Assembly: GCA_973895155.1 (NCBI GenBank) | Contig: OZ316895.1 | Location: 5,270,001-5,334,000 of the forward strand | Reading direction: 5' to 3' | DNA: 64,000 bases | Origin: Marsupella aquatica | Lineage: Eukaryota > Marchantiophyta | Shown here: positions 29,558-41,844 of the stretch, piece after piece | Layout of the letters: the number at the start of each line of letters is the position of its first letter | Position numbering within the stretch: position 1 is the first letter of the stretch | Program-made: the position numbers and the translations under genes | Notes under the pieces: model-generated | What the model saw: the letters and a program-made list of their open reading frames with translations, nothing else | Told to the model about the DNA's origin: nothing | Databases searched by the model: none

Positions 29558-32500
29558 TCAAATATCACTGGGCATCACCGGATTGTTCGCGGCTGATGCC
29601 ACGGTTGCGGCAAATTTGGTGCCCAGCTGAAGCACGACATCATCCACAAATGGAAGGGCAGCACTTAAATTGCTACCACGAGGCACTATATTGGTAGATT
29701 CAGTTATCATGGTTGTGCAAACTGGAAATAATTCAAGCGCCGCATTTGGTGGTGGGAGTGAATTTGATGACAGACGACAAAACTCACTTTCTATCTCATT
29801 CAGAATACTGACTATCTTTTTACAATTGGATTCATGTTGCCCAGCACTAGGCAATCGCGGAAATGCTGGCACCCCTTCCAATGCTTTGGGCAGGTCTCCG
29901 GATTGTAGAATGAAGTTCTGTGGAGCGTCAAAATCAGCAGTCACAGCCCAATCAGAGGCAATATCTGAGCAAAGGCCACCCCCAACAATGTGAACCGCCA
30001 AATTATTGATAGGAACTTCATCATACTCGTCAAGAAGATCCATGTCTGTGTTCTGTGACAAAGAGCACAATCCAAGAACTGCACTAAACATATCATCATG
30101 TGCGACTGCAGTGTGCTCATGGTCAAGCAAAGTAACAGTCGCATGACGCTCAGACAAAGTATCATGAGCATCCATGGAGGTCAACTGGGGCGGACTACTT
30201 TCATGAAGGTCTGGCGGAGTATTTTCATGAACGTCTGGCGCTGTGGACACATAGTCCTGTTGCAGTTGTTCAATGACATCTTCCTGTGGCAGAGTGGGTT
30301 GCTGCTCAACATCCATTCCAGGCAGGTCTGTTATGTGGATTGTACCATTGGGGTGAGCTATCCAAACCAATCCAGTAGGGATGACACAGCTCTCAGTGAT
30401 CTGAGCCACATTTGATGGGGTGTGGTCATCTTCTTCTTCATCCGAAATTGAATCCCATGCTTTGCAATGATTGGGACTAACATCCCCCTTTGGTAGTACC
30501 ACATGCTCCTTTGTGATTTTGTTGTAGATGTCCCGATCCAGCTCAACACGATCAAGTTGCTGCAGCCATTGTTTTGTTGGTGCATCCTGAGGCAATTCCC
30601 ACTCGGGAACACATTCATCAAACACCGGAGCACCTACATTTAGGATGGGTGATGGTGGTTCCGAATATGGAATTGGTTCTTCTTCTGCGTCTCGTGCTTC
30701 ATGCACAATGTGTGTCTTTTTTCGCGGTGCCAATTTCATTCTTGGCACTGGTTTTCGCTTCCTGTCCTTGGGATGACCATTGTCGTCTGAGGTATCAATC
30801 CACTTGCTATCCTTTGCAGCCTGCAAGTGCAATGTAGGCATTTTAGTGAACTCCCAGTGGACGAGAACATAACTGCAGGAACAATTGAGATGGTAAATTG
30901 TGCTCTAAAATGCTATTCAACAAAGGGAAATTCAATTTTACCTATACTCGGGCCTCTGAATCAGTGCACCCCATGAATGCCTTGTAGGACTTGACAAGAT
31001 TAGGAAGAGTTGTCGCACAACTCTTCGCTTTTGCTTTTGCTTTCCATTCTTGTACTCTTCGTCGGCCTTCTTCTCATACACAGTCCATCCATGCTTGTTT
31101 TCCCAACGAAGCGCATCTTTCTTCTTTTGGAGCCAAGCAATTGCATCTTCACAAATGCTCTTTCTATGATGCTCCAAGGCATGTGTAAGGTCTGCAGCGT
31201 CAGATGTCCCGCCTGGCGTATGAAAAATTGCCCCCAGCACAGCACCTGCTGATTTCAAGGTCTGGAGGTCGTGATGTTCCAAATCCGAATGTCTCCCATC
31301 CTGAATTTCTTTCAATAATGAGGTAGTCCAGGTAGAAACCAAACCACTTGACGGGCAATGAGAAATTAAGTCCACCATGGAGGAGAAATGTTTGTGGATT
31401 AATAGAATTTTCCATACATTGTAACCAAGACTAGGCATGACATACTTCAGCAGAGTAATGAGGAGTCCCTCGTTTAGCACAATTGGACAAGGATGTGTGA
31501 GTCTGTTCTCTTCAAATTTAGTGACGGTTCTTTTGAATATACTGGCCCTGCACACGATTGAATGGAGGCTTAGGGTGAGAATCGACATACTATTACACAT
31601 TCAGATTGAATTGAATTGTGAAGTGAAGGCAGTGACTGAGATTAAATTGTGCTGATGTACCTCATTCTGTACTTAGCTTGGCTCCATCTTGCTCGCATGG
31701 AACCCCTGGCATCATAGTAAGAATTGCAGACCATTTCACCTGGCTGCTTCCTCCTCCTTGCATTGTAGACCTATCGTCTCTGTTCTGATTTGCTATCAAG
31801 GGCATACAACGATAGAGAAGTGTCGGTTGAAATAAGCCCATGCTTTTTGAAAACATGGTTGCCAAAAGTTCTCTCTGTTTTGTACACTCGGTTTTGCAAG
31901 GAGCAACCTTGCAGACCACAGCGTTGGCAAACAATGTATAATGCTCACCTAGGATTGCAGTGCCATGCTTAGACTTTTGCCATTCTGCCTGCAATGATGA
32001 TCATACACACGTAATGCAAAAATGAGCACAGTGGGCATGGGACTGGGCAAATCAGAGGTTGCACAATTGAAATAGGAACTGAATGTATACCACAATTAAA
32101 GGTCGCAAATGCTATGCCCACACCTTCTTGGCATCGAACTTGAATGGGTAAGTTGAGGGGGCTGCTTCCTCTTCCGAATTGCTATGAGACTCTTCGTCTG
32201 AATCTTGTTCTTCTGAACTTGAGTAGATGTCAGTCGAGTTCTGAGAATGATTTGTCGTAGGCTTCCTTGCCTGTGCCCTTGATACATTGACCCTTGGCGC
32301 AATTTGAGTGTTCGTGTCCTTAGACATTGTGTGACATGTAACCCGAGTAGGACGTCTCTTGTGAAAGGCGGAGGATTTCAAGGGAGGTGTCATCAAATGT
32401 AGACGACGTGATTGTTGTTTCGGCTGCAGTGCCTCAGAACTTTCCTCTTCCGATTCCGTGTTGGGGTCCTTTAGTGACACTCCGGGCTTCCTTTGGCGCA

Positions 32501-32856
32501 AAGTAAGCTTCCGACAAGGTGGCGATGGTTTGGGGTCGGGTTGGGCGTTGGGTCCTGCGACATTGTTGCCAATGTCCCCCTTTCAAAAGCTTGCTCGGGA
32601 ACGAAGGATCTGCAAAAGCGATAGGCAGAAATGTGACCGGTGAATAAAACTTATCTTATCATCAAGGACAAAGATCACTGCAGCAATGCAAACTGTCGAG
32701 TGCCATTAACCTAATGTAATTTGCAGGGGATGAATAAAAAAAATAGAACTATGTATCATCATGAAATGAGTGCGCGGAAATGGCAATGGCCCTGCGATGC
32801 TTTTGCATTACCCTAATTAGTGATTAGATTAGTACCTGGTTCTTAGTCCTGGCCAT
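29558..32856 (-). pseudogene. MULE gene B, five exons, unknown family, degraded
   Basis: Predicted exons: 32856-32836 (MARTKNQ), 32609-32124, 31988-31661, 31547-30942 and 30872-29558. All junctions have GT/AG and agree in phase in the frames used. Exon 2 encodes a basic then acidic/Ser-rich low-complexity stretch. Exons 3-4 look globular (YYDARGSMRARWSQAKYRMR, then TVTKFEENRLTHPC). Exon 5 has a KDRKRKP basic cluster and long acidic linkers. Lesions are TGA at 32583-32585 and a one-base frameshift near 31740-31800. I do not recognise the family. Its position beside the right TIR and its convergent orientation to the transposase make it an analogue of a second MULE gene such as mudrB, or a captured host gene. 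Confidence 0.55.
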
Positions 32857-33196
32857 TGTGATTTGATTACCGTGTTCGCCAGGTGGGATAAAATACTCTA
32901 CTCCTGCGCGTGAATTGTAAGTGTCAGTCATGGTCAAAGATGCCTCTTCTACAAAATTAGCTACACCCAAAGACAATAACATGTGTATTTGTTGCCAGTC
33001 TTGAACGGACGACAATGCATATTCATGGACAACCTTGAACAAAATACAGTGGACAAAGTATATAGCAACTTTATAAACCGAGTTTGCGTATATTTGATAA
33101 TGTGCTCGCGTGAACAGCGGCCTCCATTACAAAAACGATGATCTTCCCAAAAACAGTGATCTTCCATACTCGGTAGAAAGGTCGAACGATAGTCTA

Positions 33197-34075
33197 CTAT
33201 TTTGGCTGACGGGAGGAGTAGATATCTAGTGATGCACTGAATGCATTTGCTAGCCTCTTCACAATGGACAACATGTTCCCGTTGTCCTCTACTTCCTCGC
33301 TTCCCGATTGATCATCTACTGCACTAGAGCATTCGGAGATAGGCGCCGATGACTTGGAACCAATCTTGTATGTAGTCCCATGGTTTGAGGACTCCAAACT
33401 GTCATGCTTGAAGCTCCTTGACTGCGGAGTGACGGGTAATGGCATTGTGGGCACGTGGACTTGCGGTGGAGTGTTATACACAGCAGGAAGTTGCACTTCA
33501 GCTGAAATAACCCTTGTTGGAGGGCTCCATTGGGCACCTCGTCGGGGTGTCAGCGAAGGCTGCCACATACGAGTCACGGCCTCGATGCTGCGATTGGAAA
33601 CGACTTCGAGCTCCTGAATATGAATTACTCCGTGTTGCACCCTAACTATCACATTGCAGATAGGCAAGCCCTTAGTAGCTTCGTGCACTAAACAAAATTG
33701 GTCAGCATGATCCATTGAAGCCAATTCCAGTGCAGAAGTCTGCAATAGGTTGCTAGCAGCGTCCCAAATGCAAGCATGAAGTGCAGGTTTCCCAGAATTG
33801 GCTTGCAACATCCCGTCTGCCATAAGGAGTTTAAAACGGAACATTTGAATAAACTTTCCTTTCCCAACAGAATCATGCAGACACAGCTTATGAGCCGGTC
33901 CTTCAATTGACACCTTACATATTCCCATGGGGGTCCTCTCAGTGCATCCCCGGTATGTGAATTTCCTGGGGAACGGATTTGCTGCTTCAAAATTAAGGAT
34001 TGTGACGTGCATTGGACCAACAAGACAACTCGATCGATCCATAACAGCACGATTAACATCGCTCAAGGATGCCAT
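33197..34075 (-). CDS. MULE gene C, 292 residues, intact single exon, unknown family
   Basis: The ATG at 34075 lies 149 bp inside the right TIR, so the TIR probably carries the promoter. Residues ~20-165 look like a compact beta-rich domain (FRFKLLMADG, ALHACIWDAASNLL, LPICNVIVRV). The pattern faintly recalls an OB-fold of single-strand DNA-binding proteins such as POT1. That is a visual impression only. The rest is Ser/Pro-rich with an acidic patch (SAVDDQSGSEEVEDNG) near 260. Gene B begins 341 bp downstream on the same strand. Being intact while the transposase and gene B carry stops, it is either younger, under different constraint, or lucky. Confidence 0.6.
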   Translation of the reverse strand: MASLSDVNRAVMDRSSCLVGPMHVTILNFEAANPFPRKFTYRGCTERTPMGICKVSIEGPAHKLCLHDSVGKGKFIQMFRFKLLMADGMLQANSGKPALHACIWDAASNLLQTSALELASMDHADQFCLVHEATKGLPICNVIVRVQHGVIHIQELEVVSNRSIEAVTRMWQPSLTPRRGAQWSPPTRVISAEVQLPAVYNTPPQVHVPTMPLPVTPQSRSFKHDSLESSNHGTTYKIGSKSSAPISECSSAVDDQSGSEEVEDNGNMLSIVKRLANAFSASLDIYSSRQPK

Positions 34076-34223
34076 TTGCTATCACAAGAAGGTGATGCCT
34101 AAGCACTTGCCTGAGATGTCCGATCTGTCTGCGCCTGCGCTGGGTTGAAATGTCGCTCCCCTAAAGCGCTCCTTGCATCGTCGATAAAGCAGCCCTAACC
34201 TAAACAGAGTAGCACCTCCACGT

Positions 34224-34523
34224 ATGGTGAATACGATGAGGATGGGGTGTTCGGGAGCGATGGGCGCAACATGGTCGACGGGATGGTGGCGACGGGATGG
34301 CAGCAACGGGAGGGACGGGTGCTGCGGGAGGGACAGTACTCCTTGGCGCCAGCGCGAGGGGCAGGGCAAAAGCTGGAGGGATAGCCTCCATCGTGAAGGC
34401 CCGTCCCTTGTCCCTCACTGATTTGTGGCGACGTGTCACCACAAACTGCCCGAATCACCAACCTGCCCGGCTTGGTACGATTAGAGGCATTAATCCGCCT
34501 CGAGATTGCCTCTCGTGCTTAAT
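34224..34523 (-). repeat. Right terminal inverted repeat of the MULE
   Basis: Reverse complement of 1861-2160 with scattered substitutions. The outer end reads CTCGTGCTTAAT and is followed by the target duplication GCCAAATA. Confidence 0.88.
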
Positions 34524-34531
34524 GCCAAATA
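34524..34531. repeat. Target-site duplication of the MULE, right copy
   Basis: GCCAAATA, identical to 1853-1860. Confidence 0.88.
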
Positions 34532-37500
34532 AGTACAAGGAACAACACTCAGTGGATATTTAGTACCAATCAGGTTAACGATATAGAAAATCCATTCACC
34601 CTGTGGGAGCTTGCCACTTAATACAATGTACTTTATAGTGCTACTTTTTTATGTGCAATTTATTACCAAAAGGCATGCAGGACAATGGCAACAAACATCA
34701 TTTTTGTGGAGTCAATGATTTTGAGTCGGTTTGTTGCACATAAAACTAACACTTAGATAGAAGTGTATTTAGGATACCACTTGGTCTGTTCATAAAAGAC
34801 TTCAATTTATCATGGTATGAAGTGACATAATACACCATATTTTGTCACATGTTGATGTGCAATTATGGGGGCATTTCTGTTTTTATTAACTGTGACTTTA
34901 GAGAATTTTGTCACAATTTGATGTGCAATTTGATGTGCATTTTTATGTGCAACAAGAGATACAACATTTTTTTGTTTAAACATGACTCCAGAAATATTAG
35001 GAGTCAAAATAATGGCACGGCACATCATGTGATTGGAATCAAAATAATGGCAAGAACTTCATGTGCTTCCACAAAAATAAATTAGGAGTGAACATAATTC
35101 TGCCACCAAAGACCCCTCACCAAGGGTGCCCACAGACTGCAAATTGAAAAGGAGGAATGCAGGTGCACATGAACTCAGTCACCCCATCACTCTGCTCCCA
35201 TTGCCTGTCTCACACACTGCCGGTCTGGCATCTGCGTGTCACCTGGCAGAGCTTCCTAGCACAACTCCGGCCATGTTTACTGACTACCATTAAGGGTTGT
35301 CTTGCATGTGATGGTAGTCGGAATTCTGGCCCTCTACATTCCCCAACATGCAGGAAAAGGTAGATTTTGTTTGTTCACAAAATTGCTATAAATGATTGTG
35401 TGATTTGTTCTTGTAAAGTAAAGTACTTTGTTTGTTATGAAATGTGAAGGTCTTGAAAGGAAAGGCTGGAAACTTTACAACCCTTGCCCTTAGATTTTTT
35501 CAAATGCTGCCATCAGGCCTGCCTAGGGAGATGGGTCAGGCATGAAGCACTCACTCAATGATAAGGTGATATGACTGAATGAAATGGCTAATTTATAAGG
35601 ACTGTGCACATGCAAGACAGCCCTAAAGCGTTTCAAACCTCTCCGTTTTGCCTCCGGTAGCTGGCAGTCAAGGTAGTTATGGGCAAGGTTGTTTCCCCAT
35701 AACTAAAGTGACGGACATGGAAAAGCTTGTCATAAACAACCTGCCCTACTGCACAATACTTTCAGACTCCTAATTTTCAAGGACAAATTTATTTGAGACT
35801 CCCTACTATGCCCCACTCCACCCTCACCACGGGCTGCCCGCTCCCCGACAACGAAATTTTGGCGCAACCCGAGGGTTGCATGCATCTCTCCTGATAGCAA
35901 TGCCCGGAGGGAACGTGGCAGAAATCTAGTGAGATACTATTAATCTGAGCCTTTCGATGTGTTGCCTTTTCCAAGGACACCCTGCCCGCGGGAAGAACGA
36001 AAGATTCCAGTACGCTTTTTCCTATGAGCGGCCTTCCAAGCGACCGTCGAGATTTTCATACGTGTCAACGAATCTCTTTCGTGGCCCTTGGATCTCTCTA
36101 CGTTTCGGGATGTGCCGCGTGTTGGTGTGGGCCCACGCAGACGTGGACAGCACCTCCTCCGTAGACTGTACATTCCGTTTTGATCAATTCTTTTTGTGGC
36201 GACAGGTCACTCCTTTAAAGTGATTAATTAATTAATTAAGGCACAGCTTCAGCCGTGTCAATTAATTTTCAACTCTCCCCGATAAATCACACGTTAGAAA
36301 TTAATAATGCTGACCAAAGCATACCGATTATGGTTATTGTTACAGATAAGTCAGCGATCTAACTTCTAACTAAACATTTCTACTTTAGGACATTTCTGTC
36401 AGATTCCAGATTCCTCGTACTCAGCCGCTTTCTGCTCGTGTGAATCCTAACTCTACGGTCGGATGGTCAGATATCATCGCGAGGTGAATCATAGGCCGTT
36501 GATTAACCCAGTAGGACATGATTGTACCTTACTGGAACGTAAACAGAACCTTACAGTTAATGTGCTGTCTGAATGTCGGAAACAATTATCGAACCTTGGC
36601 CTATGGAATATTATCGGTCAGACGAAATATCTAAGCACAGGTCTATAGTTGTCAGTGAAATTAGTTCTAAGGTTTTTTCATCACTAATGTCACCTTGTAA
36701 AATAGTTTTCGTTTCGTTTCATTATATGTATTCTTGAGTGTTAGGTCTCCCTAGATTTATTGATAACCTTGCTAACCATCAAATTGTAGACATTGGAGCT
36801 GTGGTGGATAGGGGATGCTACCGTAGGCATATTTTCGATTAATACTATCAGATCAATTCTTGATATTTAGATCTCTCTAGATTCAATATACCCTTAGTAT
36901 ATTATGGTATGTGGCTTGACTAAAGAAGAACTTGACAATTTTTGCCAAAAGCTACAACAACTTTGCATGGGGTGAAATTTGATGATTTGTTTTTACTAAA
37001 ATGGGCTTAGGTTTCTCTAGTTTTGGGTGTTATGTCCTGCTTCCCAGGTTGCGTGCATCTTATATATTTTGAAGGCCCCTTTGGGTCACCCCTCAGGAGA
37101 AGATGGGGCTAACATAGTGTAGTTGCTGATTCCAATTCTGAAGCAAGAAAACGCACTGCTGGATTTTTCATATTTTTGCTAGTGGCTAATCTTAAATTTT
37201 ATATATATGTGGCCATTTCAACCGATAACGCTATTTTCCAGGGAATATTGCCTCACATAAAGATTTTACTGTTTAGAATTTGATTCACTCCAACTCCCTA
37301 AAACTGTCCCATCTTTTTTGAGTCTTCCTGTTTTTGGAATGTCACATTTTTATTTACCTCAGTATAGTACAGTAACGTACAGGGAAGTCATAAAATGATA
37401 CTCGAGCTTGGGTCGTACAATAATGGTACTGTACCGTACTGTAAGAGTAGCAGTCTAAGAAAGATGTAATGTAATCTTGGGTGAGTTTTGGGGACACAAT

Positions 37501-39993
37501 TGACAAACATGAGAGTATGAGACTCTGAGTGGGGACATAAAGACCGTATGTACTTTGACTTGAGGACCGTATTCTTTTGGAGAAAAAGCACATCGTAGAA
37601 TACTACTGGTATTTTTTGTTTCTTTTCCATAAAGAGTAAAAGGCTGCGTGTGTTGACGTAAACAATCCTGAAAACAGAGAATACTTAGAATACTACATGA
37701 CAGTGAGTTCCGTTTTGATTTTGGAGGTATTGAAACTGATGATTGAATAGGGCGTCTAAAATGTGCGTGTTTTTGTCAACCCTATGAGAAACCTAAATCT
37801 CCAAGCCCGGTCGAAACTAAAATTTGGGAAAATTTTATCTAGAATGTTTTGGGTTTGAGTCAGGGGTTTAGCCTGTGGATCAACTAGGGCGACCATTTTT
37901 AAGTGGGTGCTGACAATTCTTGAAGGGCGCCCACTCATGTAGAGCATACCAATGTTTGGTGTGCACTCCAGTGAATAGCACTCTAGTCCGTGACCTGGAC
38001 TGCAACATTTCATTATGGGGAAACCTCTGGGAATAGGCTGGTTTTTGAGACCCTAATGTTTCAAAATTGTTGTAGTTGAACAAAGGACCAATTCACTAAA
38101 AGGGCCAAACAATGAAAATGGAGTAAAACCAAAAGAGGTGCAGCATAGAAAACTAACTCCAATTTGAAAGAGGACGGTAAATGCAAACTAGAATGAAGAA
38201 AAATAAGAAATAAACATCTACAAGACCACTGCAAATTTTGCAATGATACACATCTAGTGTCATAATAGGTCTATGAGTGGGATACGGATCAGTAGAGCAG
38301 GAGAAAACTGAGGTCTCTCTCAAGAAGGAGCAACCTCACATTGGCAGAACACCGCTACAACAGACCCAACACAAAGTGTGTTGAGAGAAAGATAACAGGG
38401 AAACCAGTCCGAGCAGAAATAGAGCCAAAAAACTTATCACCAGACACCATGGCTTTTTTTGTTTTTGCTTTTTATTAGAACACCATGAGTTTTTTTCTCC
38501 TAGAAAAGGTCAAAAGGTCACACATAAAGCACGCGATGTAACCAACCTCAATGAATGAGTCTTTTGTCTGAGGGAATAACGCTTTTGGTCTTCCAATCAA
38601 GTTTCTTTTTCACAACAAAATTACAATGCATAAAAACAAAAATTGCAAACAGGATGGACTTTGTAGACAACTTCGCCTTCCTTTTTGGCTATTGGGTCTC
38701 CCAGGATTTCCCCGTGGTTGTCTCTCTTTTATGAAGTCTCTGGCCTATGGCATCCGTTTACGGTTAGACGCTTTTTGTTAATTAATGGCATGGTATATCC
38801 TTTATTTAATTTATTATTATTACTTCATGTTAGTCTTGGGGCAAGCCGGGTGAAAAGTGGACTGTGAGAAGGCAGGCAAACCAGTGAGAAGACAAGTAAC
38901 CCAAAATCTGAGTAGTCCACTATTGTTTTATTGCCATGTAAGAGAAAATGCGTAACGAGGTCATTCCAGGCAACAGCAACAAAAACGAGGGTGAGGAGTA
39001 GGGTCTTTTATCCACTTAGGGCACTCGCTTACGTGTCCTCCAAAACTGAAGGAACCGCAACAAAAGTAAATATTATGATTACAATGATTGGCATCGTGGG
39101 TGTAGTAGTGAAGAAAGCTTTGAAAGTCCTGAGCTGTTGCTTTTAGCTCAGACACACCTTCCATTGTAAAAATGCTCACATTGGTTCCAGTCAAAAACAT
39201 GTGATCCATGGGAATCCTTACGCAGGTTCATATTTGTTAGTGGAAAAAATATTTTACCTATGGGAATCCTTTGATGTGCTCATAGTGTCAAAAAATGTTT
39301 TGAGTCATTGGAATCCTAAGGTAGAACCTTGTGGTCATGATGTGTGACTGCTTGCATGGCTTGTCAAACCTTAGTCAAGTGATATGCTCTATTCGCTGGA
39401 ACTGTTTATTTTATAAAGGCAACGGTGCACCCCATGTACTCCAAACATCTGTTGCAGGAAAGACCAGTTAGGCACAGAGAAAAAATATCCAAGGGGTCAA
39501 AGCACACAACTACGATGCATCACAGCACTGGGAAACACCTTGGACCCCAGGAACACCCAAGAAACACCAATTAACAGCTTTGGGCTGGGGGTGACATGAC
39601 AGGAATCCAGTAACTCTCCTCAGGCTTGTAGATAGGGTGAATGGACCCATCCTCCCTGACCATTGTATTACCATAGTGATACACTGGAACTTGTTTCCCC
39701 TGACAGAGTGTCATTATATCAACAAAACTTAGCCATGCAGGAGGGTTTTCCCCACATGAGATTTTGGGCCACTTCTGTGGCCCCAATTCTCCAGTGGGAT
39801 GTCCATCCCCCATTTCTTGTTTAATGAACAAAACCTTAGCCATCAAGCAAATGCTTTTTCAGGGACCATGGATATTTGTTTGCTGGTTACAACACTGAGA
39901 AGAATCAGGGAGATTTGTTTCAAAAAGGTCAGCCCAAGTCAGGAAACCTTTTTCAGGGACCTGGATATTTGTAGTTGGTTACCTTAGGGTTCT
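34532..39993. other. Gene-poor interval
   Basis: No gene recognised. Features seen: ATGTGCAATTTG-type short repeats at 34855-34950; TAATTAATTAATTAA at 36225-36239; a near-palindromic GTACTGTACCGTAC patch at 37425-37440; and two related ~40 bp stretches with TCAGGGACC and GGATATTTG at 39856-39895 and 39950-39985. A 91-codon minus-strand ORF at 39846-39571 has protein-like composition but no recognised match. Confidence 0.5.
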
Positions 39994-40008
39994 CAAACTT
40001 CAAACTTT
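39994..40008. repeat. Target-site duplication of a retro-insertion, left copy
   Basis: CAAACTTCAAACTTT here and at 40560-40574 brackets the insertion. Confidence 0.85.
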
Positions 40009-40559
40009 TTTATTTTTTTTTTATTTTTTTAAATTTAAAAATAAATTTCATCTTTATTCCGCGTGAACCCCACGGATGAGGGAACCAGCAGGCCCAAGGC
40101 AAAAGGGCCACAAGGCCAAAAAGGACAACAACAGATGCACCTTGCATACCAGAGGGGAACAACACCACAAGACCAATCCCGAGCCAATTCAGGAGCTAAG
40201 CAATAATCTTAATACTCCATGCAACAGTGTTCAGCCAAATCAGCATATGATTAAATCATCATATGAACAACAGAGCATCGAAGTATCTAAATGGGTCCCT
40301 ACATTAGGTGAAGATCATTCACCGTCATGATCCTGTCAGATTCACTGGTCATTGGGATGTTAGTTTCTGTACCCTACCCCTAAGTAGCCTACGTTGCTCT
40401 GCCTCCACCATAGTCCTAGCCTGGGAAAGCCGCCCAATCTTAAGGCCAGAGCAAGATGAAGCAGCCACAGCTGACAGGTGATCAATAGTCTCCGTGCAGA
40501 TATTAATCTGATCAAAAACGCGGTGTCTGGTCCGATCAAACGTCTGGCCATTCCTGGCA
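40009..40559 (-). mobile_element. Poly(A) retro-insertion (truncated LINE or SINE), 551 bp
   Basis: Read on the minus strand the segment ends in a long A-rich tail (T-rich at 40009-40047 on +), and it is flanked by a perfect 15 bp duplication. That combination is the signature of target-primed reverse transcription by LINE machinery. The body carries no full RT domain. I cannot decide between a 5'-truncated LINE, a SINE and a processed transcript. Confidence 0.8.
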
Positions 40560-40574
40560 CAAACTTCAAACTTT
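40560..40574. repeat. Target-site duplication of the retro-insertion, right copy
   Basis: CAAACTTCAAACTTT, identical to 39994-40008. Confidence 0.85.
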
Positions 40575-40756
40575 GATGGACCTTAATTTAGAAAATTATA
40601 TGGACTACAAAATTCATAATTCTCAAGTTTTTGTCAAAAACAATTGGTCATATGTCATGATCATAAATAGTTTAGAGGCTAGTGGACACAAAATTTTAAA
40701 AGAATTACATGACCTTGAGAAAAAGCTGCTGCTTTATGGCCAAAAAGCCATCAATG

Positions 40757-41088
40757 ACTACAAAGCTTTCATAAGCCCTAAATAATAGACCTAACTGCAA
40801 AGTCACCTAGAAGGAAAGTTGTGACCGTATTTGTATGTCTCAGTTATTTTATTGCATACCCTGATTCCAATTCAACTGGATATTCTTCGAGGAGGTGGTT
40901 TTGTCTGTGATCAATAACTATAAAGCTTTCATATGCCCTAAATAATAGACCTAACTGCAAAGTCACCTATCAGGAAAGTTGTGACTGTATTAGCCGTTTA
41001 TACAGTATTGGTATGTCTCAGTTATTTTATTGCATACCCTGATTCCAATTCAATGGATATTCTTCGAGGCGGTGGTTTTGTCTGTGAT
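40757..41088. repeat. Tandem duplication of ~165 bp
   Basis: The block with CTACAAAGCTTTCATAAGCC, CCTAAATAATAGACCTAACT and GGTGGTTTTGTCTGTGATC at ~40757-40915 recurs at ~40916-41088 with a short insertion (TTAGCCGTTTATACAG) and a few substitutions. It is non-coding. Confidence 0.85.
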
Positions 41089-41844
41089 CCCAACTTCCTA
41101 AAAGATGTTGACTAATCAGAATCTCTCTTTTCCAGAATTGCGGCAGTTCAATTATTAATCAATTTCTAACTTCATCGTCATTATCTTACTAATATCATTA
41201 CTAATATTAAAACAATTTTGGCAAGAGACAGCACATTAAAAAAACATAAAACACTGCCAAAGGAACAATTCAAACAAAACTATTGGTGAAGAGTGGTTCT
41301 TGTGAGATGAACTAGAATTTAAGTTATTGCATTCATCTGCACCGACATCCCCATGAGCTGGGATCCTTTTTCCTTGGCTTGATTCTGACCTCATGTTGGA
41401 TAAGCAAGAATCTAAACCCCAGTTTTAGTCTGAAGGGGTTCAGTCAAAGTGATATACTAGACTTTTTTTAATTTATTTTCAAGGATAAACCCATCAGAAA
41501 CTGTACTATTTTTTGTGGACAGATGGGAATCCCATTTCTTGTCATTGATCACTTGCCAGCATTGCCATGCATGCCCCCCACCTACATATAGTTTTTCCCC
41601 ACCTATTGTATAGATTAGACCCTCTGCTCCAAACGTTCTTCTAGATTCGCATTTCCCACTCACCTGCCCCAAATGTCCAGCATATAACCTATTGCTTTCT
41701 TACCTGGATCCCAAGTCACCCATGACCTAGCTTCTCCACAAAACCATAACTCTCTTCCATCTATCTAATAATATAGCGCCATCAAAAGTTATGATAAGAG
41801 CCTACTAAAGTGCAGCCTCTAGACCTTGACTGGGGCACAGGTCT

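Larger units (their letters stand above)
1861..34523 (+). mobile_element. Mutator-like element (MULE), ~32.7 kb including a nested CACTA
   Basis: The element is bounded by ~300 bp inverted repeats (1861-2160 and 34224-34523) and an 8 bp duplication, GCCAAATA. Removing the nested CACTA (3247-25747) leaves about 10.2 kb. The left arm starts a rightward transposase gene with a SWIM zinc finger. The right arm carries two leftward genes, at 34075-33197 and 32856-29558. Convergent genes with their 5' ends near the two TIRs are the layout of maize MuDR (mudrA/mudrB), but I recognise no similarity of the leftward proteins to MURB. The transposase has stop codons and a frameshift, so this copy is not autonomous now. 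Family assignment rests on the transposase, the long TIRs and the duplication size together. Confidence 0.88.

Noticed and set aside
32836-32856. MARTKNQ start of MULE gene B as a mimic of the histone H3 tail
   Set aside because: Only four residues after Met match H3 (ARTK) and the following sequence differs; chance is a sufficient explanation.
36800-36960. Short A/T-rich stretches that could pass for a MITE
   Set aside because: No inverted ends with a matching target duplication could be found.
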